DNA of 64,000 bases from Planctomycetia bacterium. GTDB lineage: Bacteria; Planctomycetota; Planctomycetia; Gemmatales; Gemmataceae. Shown here piece after piece: positions 18,331 through 28,898 of the stretch (positions are counted from its first letter, which is position 1; each line of letters starts with the position of its first letter). Under the pieces are notes generated by a model. It was not told the DNA's origin. It made no database searches and saw only the letters and a list, made by a program, of their open reading frames with translations. The translations under genes and the position numbers were made by a program. The stretch covers positions 1-64,000 of the forward strand of contig SYCV01000066.1 of assembly GCA_005786805.1 (NCBI GenBank), given 5' to 3'.

Positions 18331-19029
18331 TCAGGCCAGATTACCCAAGCTTTTTAATCCAATTTCCTCCCTTGTAAGGAAAGGCTCCCCGTAAGCTTTT
18401 CCTATGGCCCAGCCCCAATATCGGTTTCGATCTTTTACATCATCCAAAAGCGTGGGAAAAGACTTGCTTCTGCCTGTGATTAATTGGGATTCATAGCAAT
18501 TTAATGCCGCCATTTTTGTTTCAATGTGATTTGAAATGTCCAAAACAAATGAGGGTTTCGGGTGAATTCGAAGATGAATGCTGAAATAATAAAAAACCTT
18601 GGAGGGGAAGTGAGGCTCTCCCGCTAGATGAGTTTTGGTTAATTTGCTCCAAAATCTTGCTCCCAGTGCTAATTCATAGGCTTCAATATGGTCTGGATGA
18701 ATATCCTCCCAAAAAGGCACGAATAAGTTTTTAGGTTTGGTTCTTCTTATTTCCTCCGCAAGCAGGGCCCTGGATTCCAAGTTTGAAATTAATTCCCGAT
18801 TTTTAAGTCCGAGGTTTTTTCGATAATCCAATTTGAGAATCTTTGTCGCTTCGTCAGTCTCCTTGCCACGAATAACGGGAGAGCCAAAAGGTGTTGGTTC
18901 CCCGTTGGTAAGGTCTAAAATGCCAACCGTTGCTCCCTCAGATTTCAGCACACCAATGGTGCCCCCCACTCCAAGTTCGGCATCATCGGGGTGCGGGCTG
19001 ATGATTAAATAATCCAAGTTGTCATTCAT
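18331..19029 (-). CDS. bshB1: N-acetylglucosaminyl-malate deacetylase BshB1 (bacillithiol synthesis)
   Basis: A 232-residue PIG-L/LmbE-family zinc deacetylase. The family metal motif is SPHPDDAELGVGG (residues 11-23) and the third ligand is in WEDIHPDHIEA. The segment ILDLTNGEPTPFGSP and the RGKETDEATKIL helix match BshB1, which removes acetyl from GlcNAc-malate on the way to bacillithiol. No bshA or bshC is in the window, so the pathway is inferred from family resemblance only. It is divergent from kdsB. Confidence 0.8.
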   Translation of the reverse strand: MNDNLDYLIISPHPDDAELGVGGTIGVLKSEGATVGILDLTNGEPTPFGSPVIRGKETDEATKILKLDYRKNLGLKNRELISNLESRALLAEEIRRTKPKNLFVPFWEDIHPDHIEAYELALGARFWSKLTKTHLAGEPHFPSKVFYYFSIHLRIHPKPSFVLDISNHIETKMAALNCYESQLITGRSKSFPTLLDDVKDRNRYWGWAIGKAYGEPFLTREEIGLKSLGNLA

Positions 19030-19150
19030 GTTGTAGTTCCTGAAATGCCGTTCTTACATCCATATAAGCAGGGTAATATTGCTTATTTTTGCAGAAACCG
19101 TTCCAATGTAAACCTAAATAAGTTTTATGAAATTTTGGAGTTTCAAAAAT

Positions 19151-19912
19151 ATGAAATGTGCCATTGTGATACCCGCCAGATATGCCTCTTCGCGATTACC
19201 AGGAAAACCTTTGCTTAAGCAGACGGGTAAGTATTTGGTGCAGCATGTTTTTGAACAGGCTAGAAAATCCAAAATCGCAACAGAAGTTATAATCGCGACA
19301 GATGATTTGAGAATTCAAGCGGCTGCCAAAAAGTTTGGAGCCAATTGTGCCATGACATTGAAGTCCCATCAAAGTGGAACGGATCGGGTTGCTGAAGTTG
19401 CCCAAAACCTTGATTGTGATATTTTTTTGAATCTTCAGGGTGATGAACCATTGATTGATCCTCATTCAATTGATTTGCTTTTCAAGCAATTAATAGACAG
19501 TCCTGAAGTGCCAATGGCGACTTTAGGCACCCCGGTCAGGGATGAAAAAGACTGGCTGAATCCAAATTGTGTCAAAGTGATCCAGGATCAAAGGGGAAGG
19601 GCCCTTTATTTCAGCAGGAGCCCGATTCCTTTTGTTAGGGATGGCAAACCAGATTTTTCCCAAAGGCCCTCTCCCTTTTTATTGCATATCGGAATGTATG
19701 CATACCGAAGGTCATTTTTAATGCAAATGGCCAAAATACCGATGCATCCGCTTGAAAAGCTTGAAAAACTTGAGCAATTGAGGGTGCTGGGGGCTGGTTT
19801 TTCCATAAATCTCGGGATTGTTGAAGAACGAACTTTGGGTGTTGATACGCGCGAAGATTATGAGAAATTTGTCTCAGAATACAGGTATTTAAAGCGTTCT
19901 GAAGCTGCTTAG
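19151..19912 (+). CDS. kdsB: 3-deoxy-manno-octulosonate cytidylyltransferase
   Basis: KdsB activates Kdo with CTP for the lipopolysaccharide inner core. The protein, about 253 residues, has the nucleotidyltransferase start VIPARYASSRLPGKPL, the VIIATDD turn, the conserved NLQGDEPLIDP motif (magnesium-binding Asp), RALYFSRSPIPFVRD, HIGMYAYRR and LEKLEKLEQLRVLGAG. The ORF starts at 19127, but GGAG at 19137-19140 places the start at ATG 19151. With lpxB it shows that the host makes lipid A/Kdo-type lipopolysaccharide. Confidence 0.94.
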   Translation: MKCAIVIPARYASSRLPGKPLLKQTGKYLVQHVFEQARKSKIATEVIIATDDLRIQAAAKKFGANCAMTLKSHQSGTDRVAEVAQNLDCDIFLNLQGDEPLIDPHSIDLLFKQLIDSPEVPMATLGTPVRDEKDWLNPNCVKVIQDQRGRALYFSRSPIPFVRDGKPDFSQRPSPFLLHIGMYAYRRSFLMQMAKIPMHPLEKLEKLEQLRVLGAGFSINLGIVEERTLGVDTREDYEKFVSEYRYLKRSEAA

Positions 19913-20018
19913 AACTTTATCAAACATTATTCTGGATTTTCATGCGATTGAGCCGTATAAATCCACGCATGGGACATTTTATGCTTTTTGCGGATGTTCC
20001 TGTTCTTTATGGATTTAG

Positions 20019-21644
<1,626 letters not shown>

Positions 21645-21645
21645 A

Positions 21646-21682
21646 ATACCCCCACCAATAAGCTTTTTATTGGCAGGGGTAT
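21646..21682. terminator. hairpin terminator between pyrG and the cupredoxin-like gene
   Basis: ATACCCC...CCAATAA-GCTTT-TTATTGG...GGGGTAT forms a two-part stem (7 bp upper, 7 bp lower, small internal loop). On the minus strand it is followed by TTTTATTTTTT, on the plus strand by an AT-rich run, so it can serve both convergent genes. Confidence 0.75.
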
Positions 21683-21698
21683 GTTAAATTAATGTTTC

Positions 21699-22475
21699 TT
21701 AGTTAGCCGCGGGGTTCAACTCGATTTTACCTGCATCGGTGACACTGTCAGCCTTGATATTGATGGTGACACCTGCCTTGCCTCCCTTGACCCAGCCGAC
21801 TTCTTCCTGCCAGGTAACCAGATTGAATTCACCAGCAGGTGCGTTTTTAATTTCAAAATTGCCATCTTTGTCGGTGACTGCGAAATAAGGGTGATTAAAA
21901 ACCCTTACCCAGGCTGTCATCCAAGGGTGAATGTTGCATTCGATTTTGGTTGGTGCAGCGGCAGCAGACCACCCTTCAACTTTCAATTCTTTTCCTGCTG
22001 GAATCAAAAGGTTTTGATTTGGATTATTTCCAGTGCTGATAATGTTTACATTATGGTTGATCGGGGAACTGTTCTTTGTTACCAAAACTTGCCCAGCTCG
22101 CATTCCCATCACATGGGGTTCATATACGCAGCATGGTTGATCAAGCACGATGTCTTTTTGCTTGATGTCGGCAAGGGATGGATGAACAGGAATCTGTGCC
22201 TTGGCGTTTTTACTGTCGACCAGCCAAACCATTACCCAACGAACACCCTTGCTTTTTGGATCGACCACAAATTTTTCGGACAGAATGTCACCCTTGGAAA
22301 GGCAATGCTGCTCATCTTTGTTAACCTTAAGTTTTTCAGGGGTATGGTTTCCTCCTGCAAATACTACCTGTCCCTTCACTGTGCCCCATGATTCCGCTAA
22401 GGAAACCTCAGCGGAAGCGGCGTAAACAGAGGTTAAAAAAGTGAAGAAAACTCCCATTCTTGCGATAGATCTCAT
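21699..22475 (-). CDS. secreted cupredoxin-like protein (methylamine utilisation-type)
   Basis: A 258-residue exported protein from ATG 22475, which has AAGGA at good spacing (the ORF is open to 22520). After a signal peptide (MRSIARMGVFFTFLTSVYAASA) comes a beta-rich region with KGQVVFAGG, DEQHC, CCVYEPHVMGMRAGQ, NSSPINHNVNI and KIECNIHPWMTAWVRVF. It ends in a carboxypeptidase-regulatory-like beta domain (AVTDKDGNFEIKNAPAGEFNLVTWQE). The spaced His/Cys/Met residues resemble a cupredoxin copper site. Such proteins are common in planctomycetes near cytochrome genes. Function is inferred. Confidence 0.7.
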   Translation of the reverse strand: MRSIARMGVFFTFLTSVYAASAEVSLAESWGTVKGQVVFAGGNHTPEKLKVNKDEQHCLSKGDILSEKFVVDPKSKGVRWVMVWLVDSKNAKAQIPVHPSLADIKQKDIVLDQPCCVYEPHVMGMRAGQVLVTKNSSPINHNVNIISTGNNPNQNLLIPAGKELKVEGWSAAAAPTKIECNIHPWMTAWVRVFNHPYFAVTDKDGNFEIKNAPAGEFNLVTWQEEVGWVKGGKAGVTINIKADSVTDAGKIELNPAAN

Positions 22476-22594
22476 GTTTTTTCCTTGATTCAGGGTGGGT
22501 GAAATTTCTATATCAATCAAACAGCATTATATCATTCTAATATAGTCAATTATAAATTCCAAGTTGGTTTTTATGGTTGTTGCCGCATAAAAAT

Positions 22595-23662
22595 TCAAAT
22601 CGAATCTAGTATATTTTTCTCATTCACCGGAGTGATCAGGGCTTTTTCCGTGATAATGCCGGTGATTAAGCGGGCGGGAGCGACATCGAAGGCCGGATTA
22701 TAAACCGTGACACCATCTGGTGCGACTTGTTTTCCAAAGGGGGCTGTGATTTCAATATGGCTTCTCTGTTCAATCGGAATTTCGCTTCCATCTTTCAGAG
22801 TTAAATCGAAAGTGCTTGAAGGGGCGGCCACATAAAACGGGATATTGTGGGCATGTGCGAGGACAGAAAGCCCATAAGTTCCTATTTTATTTGCTGTGTC
22901 ACCATTTGCGGCAATTCGATCCGCACCAACGACCACCATGTTGATTTTCCCCTCCTTCATCACTTGGGCAGCCATGCTATCGCAAATGAGCGTTGAAGGA
23001 ATTCCAGCCTGTAGCAATTCCCATGAGGTAAGTCGTGCCCCTTGCAACAGTGGCCTTGTCTCATCACAATAAACATGAATGGATTTGCGTTGTTCAAAAG
23101 CGGTGAAAATAACCGACAAAGCGGTGCCGTAGGCAGCCGTGGCGAGTCCGCCGGTATTGCAATGGGTTAGAATTCCAAAACCTTCTTGAACCAGTGTAGA
23201 TCCTATACGGCCAATGTTCTGGCACATTTCGCGGTCTTCTTTTTCTATCGATAGGGCCTCCTTAAGAAGTATGGATAGAATTCCATGATGATCATCGTGG
23301 TTTTTGACCTCGAGGAATTTTCTTTTCATTCGATCAAGGGCCCAGAAAAGATTAACCGCTGTTGGCCTGCTTGTCCTAAGGTAGTTATCAATGGTTTCAT
23401 AGTGGCTGTTAAGAGTGGTGCCTGGGGGGATTTTTTTTAATCCAACTAAAATGCCCAAAGCTGCTGTGATCCCGATGGCAGGCGCACCCCGCACCCTAAG
23501 GCTTCTGATAGCCTCATGCACGGAACCGATTTCCTTGCAATCTATGTAAGTGGTTTCAATTGGAAGGAGCGTTTGGTCCAGCAGTCGAAGATGTCCGTCA
23601 ATACCCCCAATCCATTCCATGGATCTTGGGATGTTGTAATTTTTCATATTTATTCCAATCAT
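22595..23662 (-). CDS. mtnA: methylthioribose-1-phosphate isomerase
   Basis: MtnA converts 5-methylthioribose-1-phosphate to the ribulose form in the methionine salvage pathway. The 355-residue product matches the eIF2B-like isomerase family: LLDQTLLPIET, RGAPAIGITAALG, ILTHCNTGGLATAAYGTALSV (catalytic Cys), DETRPLLQGARLTSWEL, VVGADRIAANGDTANKIGTY (catalytic Asp) and APSSTFDL. Start ATG 23662 overlaps the upstream hisN-like stop as ATGA; a second ATG at 23647 is also possible. No other mtn gene is nearby. Confidence 0.93.
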   Translation of the reverse strand: MIGINMKNYNIPRSMEWIGGIDGHLRLLDQTLLPIETTYIDCKEIGSVHEAIRSLRVRGAPAIGITAALGILVGLKKIPPGTTLNSHYETIDNYLRTSRPTAVNLFWALDRMKRKFLEVKNHDDHHGILSILLKEALSIEKEDREMCQNIGRIGSTLVQEGFGILTHCNTGGLATAAYGTALSVIFTAFEQRKSIHVYCDETRPLLQGARLTSWELLQAGIPSTLICDSMAAQVMKEGKINMVVVGADRIAANGDTANKIGTYGLSVLAHAHNIPFYVAAPSSTFDLTLKDGSEIPIEQRSHIEITAPFGKQVAPDGVTVYNPAFDVAPARLITGIITEKALITPVNEKNILDSI

Positions 23663-24441
23663 CCCTTGGGCTTTTTTGAAAGCCTTTCAAGAATTTGTTG
23701 ATGGAGAATGCCATTGGTTACCAAAACATCCGAGGCGAAAATGGATTTGGCGCCTTTCCAGTCGGAGAATTTGCCCCCAGCTTCCTCGATCAATGGGATG
23801 ATTGCTGCGACATCCCATGCATGGACGCCATATTCAATCATAATTTCGCCGGCTCCCTGGGCCACAAGCACAAATCCGTAAAAGTCCCCAAATCCGCGTT
23901 GTTTTTCTGTTTCACCAGCAATCGCGAGGAATTCTTTTTCCATTCCAGCTTTTACAAACCATGAAATACTTGAGTAAAATAGTTGTGAGGACCTCAGGTT
24001 GTCGATTGTTGAGACATTTATTTTAACATCATTTCGAAATGCCCCGTCACCCCTCAGCGCCCTGTAGGTCTGGTTAAGTGCAGGTGCGACCGTGATTCCA
24101 GCGAGCATTTCACCCTTGTATTCAAGACCTAGCAGAGTGGCCCAGATGGGAATGCCCCGCACAAAATTCCGCGTGCCATCAATCGGGTCTATGATCCAAC
24201 GATATCCTGAGTCGCCCGGCTCATCATCATATTCCTCACCAAGAAAACCATCCTTGTTGAAATATTTTTTAAGTGAGGATCTAAGGAATTTTTCTGATTC
24301 CCTGTCCGCGATGGTTACAGGGCTTTCATCGTGTTTCCATTCCACATCGAGTGCGGTTTCGTAGTGCCCCAGGGCGATTTTTGCGGCTTTTTGTGCAAGT
24401 TCTATCCCCGCTTCATAACGGGATTTCAAATCATTACTCAA
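23659..24441 (-). CDS. hisN: HisN-type histidinol-phosphatase (inositol monophosphatase family)
   Basis: A 260-residue magnesium phosphatase. Motifs: SPVTIADRESE, FLGEEYDDE (metal-binding Glu), WIIDPIDGTRNFVRGIPIWATLLGLE (about 81-106) and HAWDVAAIIPLIEEAGG. The RNFVRGIPIWATLLGLE continuation resembles the HisN histidinol-phosphatases of many bacteria, although other sugar or inositol phosphates cannot be excluded. The start is TTG at 24441 with AAGGAG 8 bases upstream; no in-frame ATG suits better. It is coupled to mtnA by an ATGA overlap. Confidence 0.75.
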   Translation of the reverse strand: MSNDLKSRYEAGIELAQKAAKIALGHYETALDVEWKHDESPVTIADRESEKFLRSSLKKYFNKDGFLGEEYDDEPGDSGYRWIIDPIDGTRNFVRGIPIWATLLGLEYKGEMLAGITVAPALNQTYRALRGDGAFRNDVKINVSTIDNLRSSQLFYSSISWFVKAGMEKEFLAIAGETEKQRGFGDFYGFVLVAQGAGEIMIEYGVHAWDVAAIIPLIEEAGGKFSDWKGAKSIFASDVLVTNGILHQQILERLSKKPKG

Positions 24442-24459
24442 TCAAATCGCTCCTTGGAT

Positions 24460-26349
24460 TTATTTCTTTGGGACAAACCTGAATTTCACGGTGTTTGGTG
24501 TCTCATCAGGTGGCATTTCGTAGGGCAATGCCTTGAGAAATTCCACCAAGTCCTCTTTTTCCGTGTTTGAAAGATGGCTGGTTTTTCCATGTTTGTCTTT
24601 CAGGTTTTGCGTGGTCAAAACTTCCATCAGGGTTTTTGCTTTTCCATGATGAAGATAAGGGGCGCTTCTGTAGACGCCAAGCAGTGTGGGGGTGTCATAT
24701 TCAGGTCCCATTTTTTCTGATGGGTCATCATTACCCGTCCCAACATCATGAATCTTGCCTTTTGCACCCAGTTGACTGTCGGAATAATAAGGCCCGGAAT
24801 GGCAGGAGGCACAACCAACTTGATTGTTAAAAAACAAAGCTTTGCCACGCTCGGCTTGCTTGGAAATTTTCCCTGGAGCCTCTATATGGGGGGAAAGTGT
24901 GAATCCAAATGAGTTGGTATAGATTGCAAGAGCGTCGAGATCCGCTGATTTATCGGAGAGTTTTTCTTTGAGTTCTGTTTTTTCAAAACCCTTTTTGGGA
25001 GTAAGAGGGCCTTTTGAAAGCCCATATCCTTGCATGAGTTTTCCACGGATGGTGTATTCGAAATCCTGAACTTCATCCCGGTCTGCGGACCAGTGGAGGG
25101 GGTGTGTATGCGCCAGTCCCGCCATGGGAGGGGTTTTTCTCAGGCCTTCAGGGTTTTCCCAAACCCTTCCATCTGAATTCCCATCGGGATGGCAGGAAAA
25201 GCAAGCCACCCACCTGCGGGAAGTCATGGGCGGATTTGAAGTGTTGAATAGGATTTTACCCCGAACCCATTCAGGGCTCTTTGGTGGGTCGCATGATTTC
25301 ATGCTGGCAATTTTGTTCATGCGAATCGGGTCATGAATGGTTACATCAAATTGAAGGGCGTTATAAACATATACTTCTTTTCCGTTGGGATTAACACGGA
25401 TCGCCCTCGGATTTTGTCCAAGGCGAATCGCAGTCCCAACACGCTGGATCTCTGAATAATCATCATCCATCACCTTGCATATATTCATGTCGTTTGTGCC
25501 AGCATAAATGATGTAAATCATTTTTCCATCGGGTGACAGGGCCGCTTCCCAGGGAGTCGACACCACATAAACCCCGTTAAATGTGTCCATGGCCATGGTC
25601 GTGCGCTTTTTTTTGTCCGGCAAACCGGAAGTGTCGCAAATTGTAAGTTCGGGAAAGATGGAACCATCCGCATCAATAATATTGACCCTGGAGCGGATAT
25701 GGGGATGGTAAACCTTTGGCCTTGAAGGGTGGACCGTTAATTGCCTAGCAAGGTTGTCATCGCTTCTTCCTTTCCATTGATCAAGCAATTTGCCGGTTGC
25801 AGTGTCAATTTTGTTGACAGAAGCTGTGTAAAACTCAGTTACAAAAATGTTCTTTTCATCAGGAGAAAGAGCGATACCTCGAATCATTTTCCCGGCATTG
25901 AAAGTCTGCGAAACCTTGAAATCAGCAGTTTCTATCACGGAAATTTTTCCTGGATACTCGTGTGAGACGAAAACCTTTCTGCCATCATTTGTTGAAACAA
26001 TCCCATATGGTTCATCCTCGGTTGTTATGGATTTCACCAATGACAACTTTTCACCATCAATGATGATTACCTTGTCTTCGGAGTATAGGGTTACTGCAAG
26101 AAGCGGACCTTTTCCAATCCAGGTTACCCCCTCAGGTTTAATCCCCACTGGAATTTCAGCAAGGGGTTTTCTGGATTCAACATCAAAAATGGTAACGGTT
26201 CCACTGTCGGTATTTGCGACAGCAATCTTTTTGCCATCCTGGGTCACATCCATGAGACTGTTTGATTGGCCAGCAATGATTTGGCTACATGGGAAAAATG
26301 CAAATATACATAAAACCAAATAAGGGCCCGCTTTTTTCCAAGTTAACAT
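24460..26349 (-). CDS. YncE-like beta-propeller fused to di-haem cytochrome c peroxidase-like domain
   Basis: An exported 629-residue fusion. A signal peptide (about 1-26) is followed by a propeller of repeated NTDSGTVTIFDVESRKPLAEIPVG-type blades (about 30-360). The second half has two haem-attachment CxxCH motifs, VACFSCHPDG (about residue 402) and VGCASCHSGP (about residue 521), in a setting like MauG/cytochrome c peroxidase (RGKALFFNNQVGCASCH, DTPTLLGVYRSAPYLHHGKAKTLMEVL). It probably moves electrons in the periplasm. The ORF opens at 26415, but GGAG seven bases before ATG 26349 decides the start. It lies 18 bases upstream of hisN and might be co-transcribed. Confidence 0.85.
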   Translation of the reverse strand: MLTWKKAGPYLVLCIFAFFPCSQIIAGQSNSLMDVTQDGKKIAVANTDSGTVTIFDVESRKPLAEIPVGIKPEGVTWIGKGPLLAVTLYSEDKVIIIDGEKLSLVKSITTEDEPYGIVSTNDGRKVFVSHEYPGKISVIETADFKVSQTFNAGKMIRGIALSPDEKNIFVTEFYTASVNKIDTATGKLLDQWKGRSDDNLARQLTVHPSRPKVYHPHIRSRVNIIDADGSIFPELTICDTSGLPDKKKRTTMAMDTFNGVYVVSTPWEAALSPDGKMIYIIYAGTNDMNICKVMDDDYSEIQRVGTAIRLGQNPRAIRVNPNGKEVYVYNALQFDVTIHDPIRMNKIASMKSCDPPKSPEWVRGKILFNTSNPPMTSRRWVACFSCHPDGNSDGRVWENPEGLRKTPPMAGLAHTHPLHWSADRDEVQDFEYTIRGKLMQGYGLSKGPLTPKKGFEKTELKEKLSDKSADLDALAIYTNSFGFTLSPHIEAPGKISKQAERGKALFFNNQVGCASCHSGPYYSDSQLGAKGKIHDVGTGNDDPSEKMGPEYDTPTLLGVYRSAPYLHHGKAKTLMEVLTTQNLKDKHGKTSHLSNTEKEDLVEFLKALPYEMPPDETPNTVKFRFVPKK

Positions 26350-26725
26350 TATGATTCTCCATAAGAATTCAAGCTTGGTAAGATTATCTTTGAAAAGTTG
26401 GTGCAGGGCAACCAACTATTTAAATTCTGTGGGAATGAAATAATTTCTTGAATCGTTAATATTCAAGAATTTGGTGCCAAAATATTTTAAGATGGGAGGT
26501 TTAGGCTGGTTTGTTGTGCCCGTTTTTCTGGCTTTAATCATCAAACCCTTTATTTTCATCATATGTTGCATTCTTGTTAAATTCTTCCCAAATATAATCC
26601 GATGATTAATTGAATCCTTTTTTCCAGCTTTTGGTCGAATGGATTCAAGTGTTGTGATTAAGTTTCAGAAATTGGGTTGCTCCAAGCTCTGAGGTTTCTC
26701 ATCGCTTTTAAACAGCGGGGTTGGT
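26350..26725. other. 376-base intergenic region with two small hairpins
   Basis: A divergent gap with no ORF support. It holds AGTTGGT-GCAGGGCA-ACCAACT (26396-26417) and TTCTTGAAT-CGTTAAT-ATTCAAGAA (26445-26469). The first falls in the 5' leader of the cytochrome gene. Neither has a U-tract on both sides, so they may be regulatory dyads. Nothing else was recognised. Confidence 0.4.
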
Positions 26726-27604
26726 ATGAAAGAATTGAAGATTTTAGTTTTGAGTCTTGGATTGGTTGGATTGTTAATTGACCAAGGTTGGGCTCAAGAC
26801 CCCTCTGCAGGTTATGGGACACCCACGCCAAGCTCAATTGATAGTTTAATTGATTCGGATAATCAAAGTTCCAGTGCAACTCCCACCCGGGCGACACTTT
26901 CTGAATGGATTTTATACCCCAGGGATGCTGGTTGCTGTGGCCCGACAGGAAATTGCAAGTCTGGTCCCATCCTTCTGGAGACTTATTTTAGAACCGGTCC
27001 AGAATTCACGGTAGGCGGTGGTGTTTTTAACAATGTGTTGGAAACAGGATGGAATGTTGGTGGTGGTGGTCGTTCTCTCTTTTTCAATCCCGAAGCCACC
27101 AAGGCTTGGGTTATTGATCTAGGCGTTTCTAACACTCACTACAATAGCAACAACCGCAATCCCGCGGTTTCCCTTTTTAATCTTCCCTATTTGGATCGAA
27201 GTGGACAATTTGGAATTGGGGTTAATAGAGCCATTACAATTCCCGCTGTCGATGTGGGTATTATTTCCTTAAACACGACTTTTGTGAATTTGTCTGGTGG
27301 AAAGGAATACTACCTTCGTGGCGATGCTTTCAACAAGGACAATTCATGGCGAATTGGCGGTGATATCGGGGGAAGGTATGGCTCCGGTAAAACTGAGTTT
27401 GTTGGCTTTCCAAATTTGAAAGACACAATCGGGGCGGTTTTTCTTTCAATCCACTCTGATCTACAGATCCCTTTTGGTAAGGTTAATTTGATTTCAGGTA
27501 TAAGGCTTGAATGGGACTATATTTGGAATGGTGTGTTGCAAAGCCAAAATAACAGTGATTTGTCAAACATTAGCCTGCTTTATAATGGTGGAATTCAGTT
27601 CTAA
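26726..27604 (+). CDS. secreted beta-barrel-like planctomycete protein
   Basis: A 292-residue protein with a signal peptide (LKILVLSLGLVGLLIDQGWAQ). A linker rich in Ser/Thr/Pro follows, then the segment RDAGCCGPTGNCKSGPI, which I associate with planctomycete outer-membrane barrel proteins of the BBP7 type. The remainder alternates polar and hydrophobic residues with many Gly and aromatic positions (LETYFRTGPEFTVGGG, RNAWVIDLGVS-like strands, INLISGIRLEWDYIWNG). An outer-membrane barrel is likely, though this protein is shorter than typical members. It ends at a strong hairpin terminator. Confidence 0.6.
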   Translation: MKELKILVLSLGLVGLLIDQGWAQDPSAGYGTPTPSSIDSLIDSDNQSSSATPTRATLSEWILYPRDAGCCGPTGNCKSGPILLETYFRTGPEFTVGGGVFNNVLETGWNVGGGGRSLFFNPEATKAWVIDLGVSNTHYNSNNRNPAVSLFNLPYLDRSGQFGIGVNRAITIPAVDVGIISLNTTFVNLSGGKEYYLRGDAFNKDNSWRIGGDIGGRYGSGKTEFVGFPNLKDTIGAVFLSIHSDLQIPFGKVNLISGIRLEWDYIWNGVLQSQNNSDLSNISLLYNGGIQF

Positions 27605-27626
27605 TTGATTTGAGCTTTTATTTTAA

Positions 27627-27660
27627 GACTCAGGCTGCGCTGGCAGTCTGAGTCATTTTA
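27627..27660 (+). terminator. strong hairpin terminator overlapping the lpxB 3' end
   Basis: GACTCAGGCTGC-GCTG-GCAGTCTGAGTC is a 12-bp stem (one G-U pair) with a 4-base loop, followed by ATTTTATTT on the plus strand. It ends the beta-barrel gene and also encodes the last codons of the convergent lpxB. Confidence 0.8.
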
Positions 27661-28793
27661 TTTCCAACAAAGTCGAGAATTTCCCTGGCACCTTTTTGCG
27701 ATGCGCCCCCATACATGGTTGCGGATTTAAGGGTACCTAGTTGATCGGCCACTTTTTCCCGGTTATCAGGGTTTTCAATCCATTTTTCGAGTTTGCCCGC
27801 CACCCATTTTGAACTGCAATAATACCCGAATCTTTCTGGGAAAAGTTCTTTCCCTGCAAGAAGGTTCACAAGGGTGATGTATGGGACATTTTTAAGGGTG
27901 CGTGCCACCACCGACATGATTGCGGATGTCTGGAAAATGATTACTGATGGAGTTTGCGCCGCGAGAAGTTCGAGGCTTACAGAACCTGAAACTGAAGCAC
28001 AGGCAAAAACCATGCTCATTATTTCCGGGGTCTTTCCGGTATGAACTTCAATTGGAAGATTTGTCCCCTTGATTTTTTTCAAGATGGTTGTTTTGTGTGC
28101 CTCTGAGAAAGCCGCCACAAGGAATCTTGTTTCAGGGTATTTCTTTTGAAGAAGGTTGGCCGCCTTGAATAGCACATTAAAATTCATCGCTACTTCCTGG
28201 TTGCGCGAACCGGGAAGAAGGCCAATTGCGAGTCCGGGTTTTGATTTCTGTTCAGTAATAAAATTCTGATCAAGCTTTTGGTTAAGAATCTGGTCATAAA
28301 AAGGATGCCCGATCAATTTTGCGGGGACATTGTTTTTTTTGAACCATTCCTCTTCGAAAGGGAAATTGCAAAGGACTAGATCAACCAATCTTCTCATTTT
28401 ATTAACACGCCAGGAAGCCCACGCCCAAATTTGCGGGGGAACATAATAGACGACTGGAATACCAAGTTTTTTCGCCGCTGCAGCAAGATGCCAGTGAAAT
28501 CCTGGATAGTCAATCAATACCAAGACATCGGGCTTGGTGGCTTTGAAATGATCAATTGCAAGGTTTAATATTTTTTTGAATTTCGGGTAGGCTTTAACCG
28601 CCTGAAACAATCCCATCACAGCAAAATCAACCAGCGGAAAAATAAGGTTGCATTTTGCCTCCAGCATCTTGGAACCTCCAAATCCTGATAATTCCAGGTT
28701 GGGGTTAATTGCCAAAAGGGCTTTGGCAAGGTTGCTTCCATGCAGGTCGCCACTTGGTTCACCCGCGCTGATGAATATTTTCAAGCTGCCCAT
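27630..28793 (-). CDS. lpxB: lipid-A-disaccharide synthase
   Basis: LpxB joins UDP-diacylglucosamine and lipid X into the lipid A disaccharide at the cytoplasmic membrane. The protein, about 387 residues, has the family landmarks ISAGEPSGDLHGSNLAKAL, GFGGSKMLEA, VLIDYPGFHWHLA, YYVPPQIWAWASWRVNKM, LLPGSRNQEV and SVSLELLAAQTPSVIIFQT. The ORF is open to 28823, but MGSLKIFISAGEPSG at ATG 28793 fits the family better and has a purine-rich GGAAGAAG just ahead. No other lpx gene is in the window. Confidence 0.94.
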   Translation of the reverse strand: MGSLKIFISAGEPSGDLHGSNLAKALLAINPNLELSGFGGSKMLEAKCNLIFPLVDFAVMGLFQAVKAYPKFKKILNLAIDHFKATKPDVLVLIDYPGFHWHLAAAAKKLGIPVVYYVPPQIWAWASWRVNKMRRLVDLVLCNFPFEEEWFKKNNVPAKLIGHPFYDQILNQKLDQNFITEQKSKPGLAIGLLPGSRNQEVAMNFNVLFKAANLLQKKYPETRFLVAAFSEAHKTTILKKIKGTNLPIEVHTGKTPEIMSMVFACASVSGSVSLELLAAQTPSVIIFQTSAIMSVVARTLKNVPYITLVNLLAGKELFPERFGYYCSSKWVAGKLEKWIENPDNREKVADQLGTLKSATMYGGASQKGAREILDFVGNKMTQTASAA

Positions 28794-28898
28794 TTCTTCT
28801 TCCCGAAAATCAAAATAAATCATGACAACCCAAGATTTAAAGAATAATGATTTTCGACTTAAAGGGGCAATAGCGTTTCCTATGGGTGGAAGCTTTAA

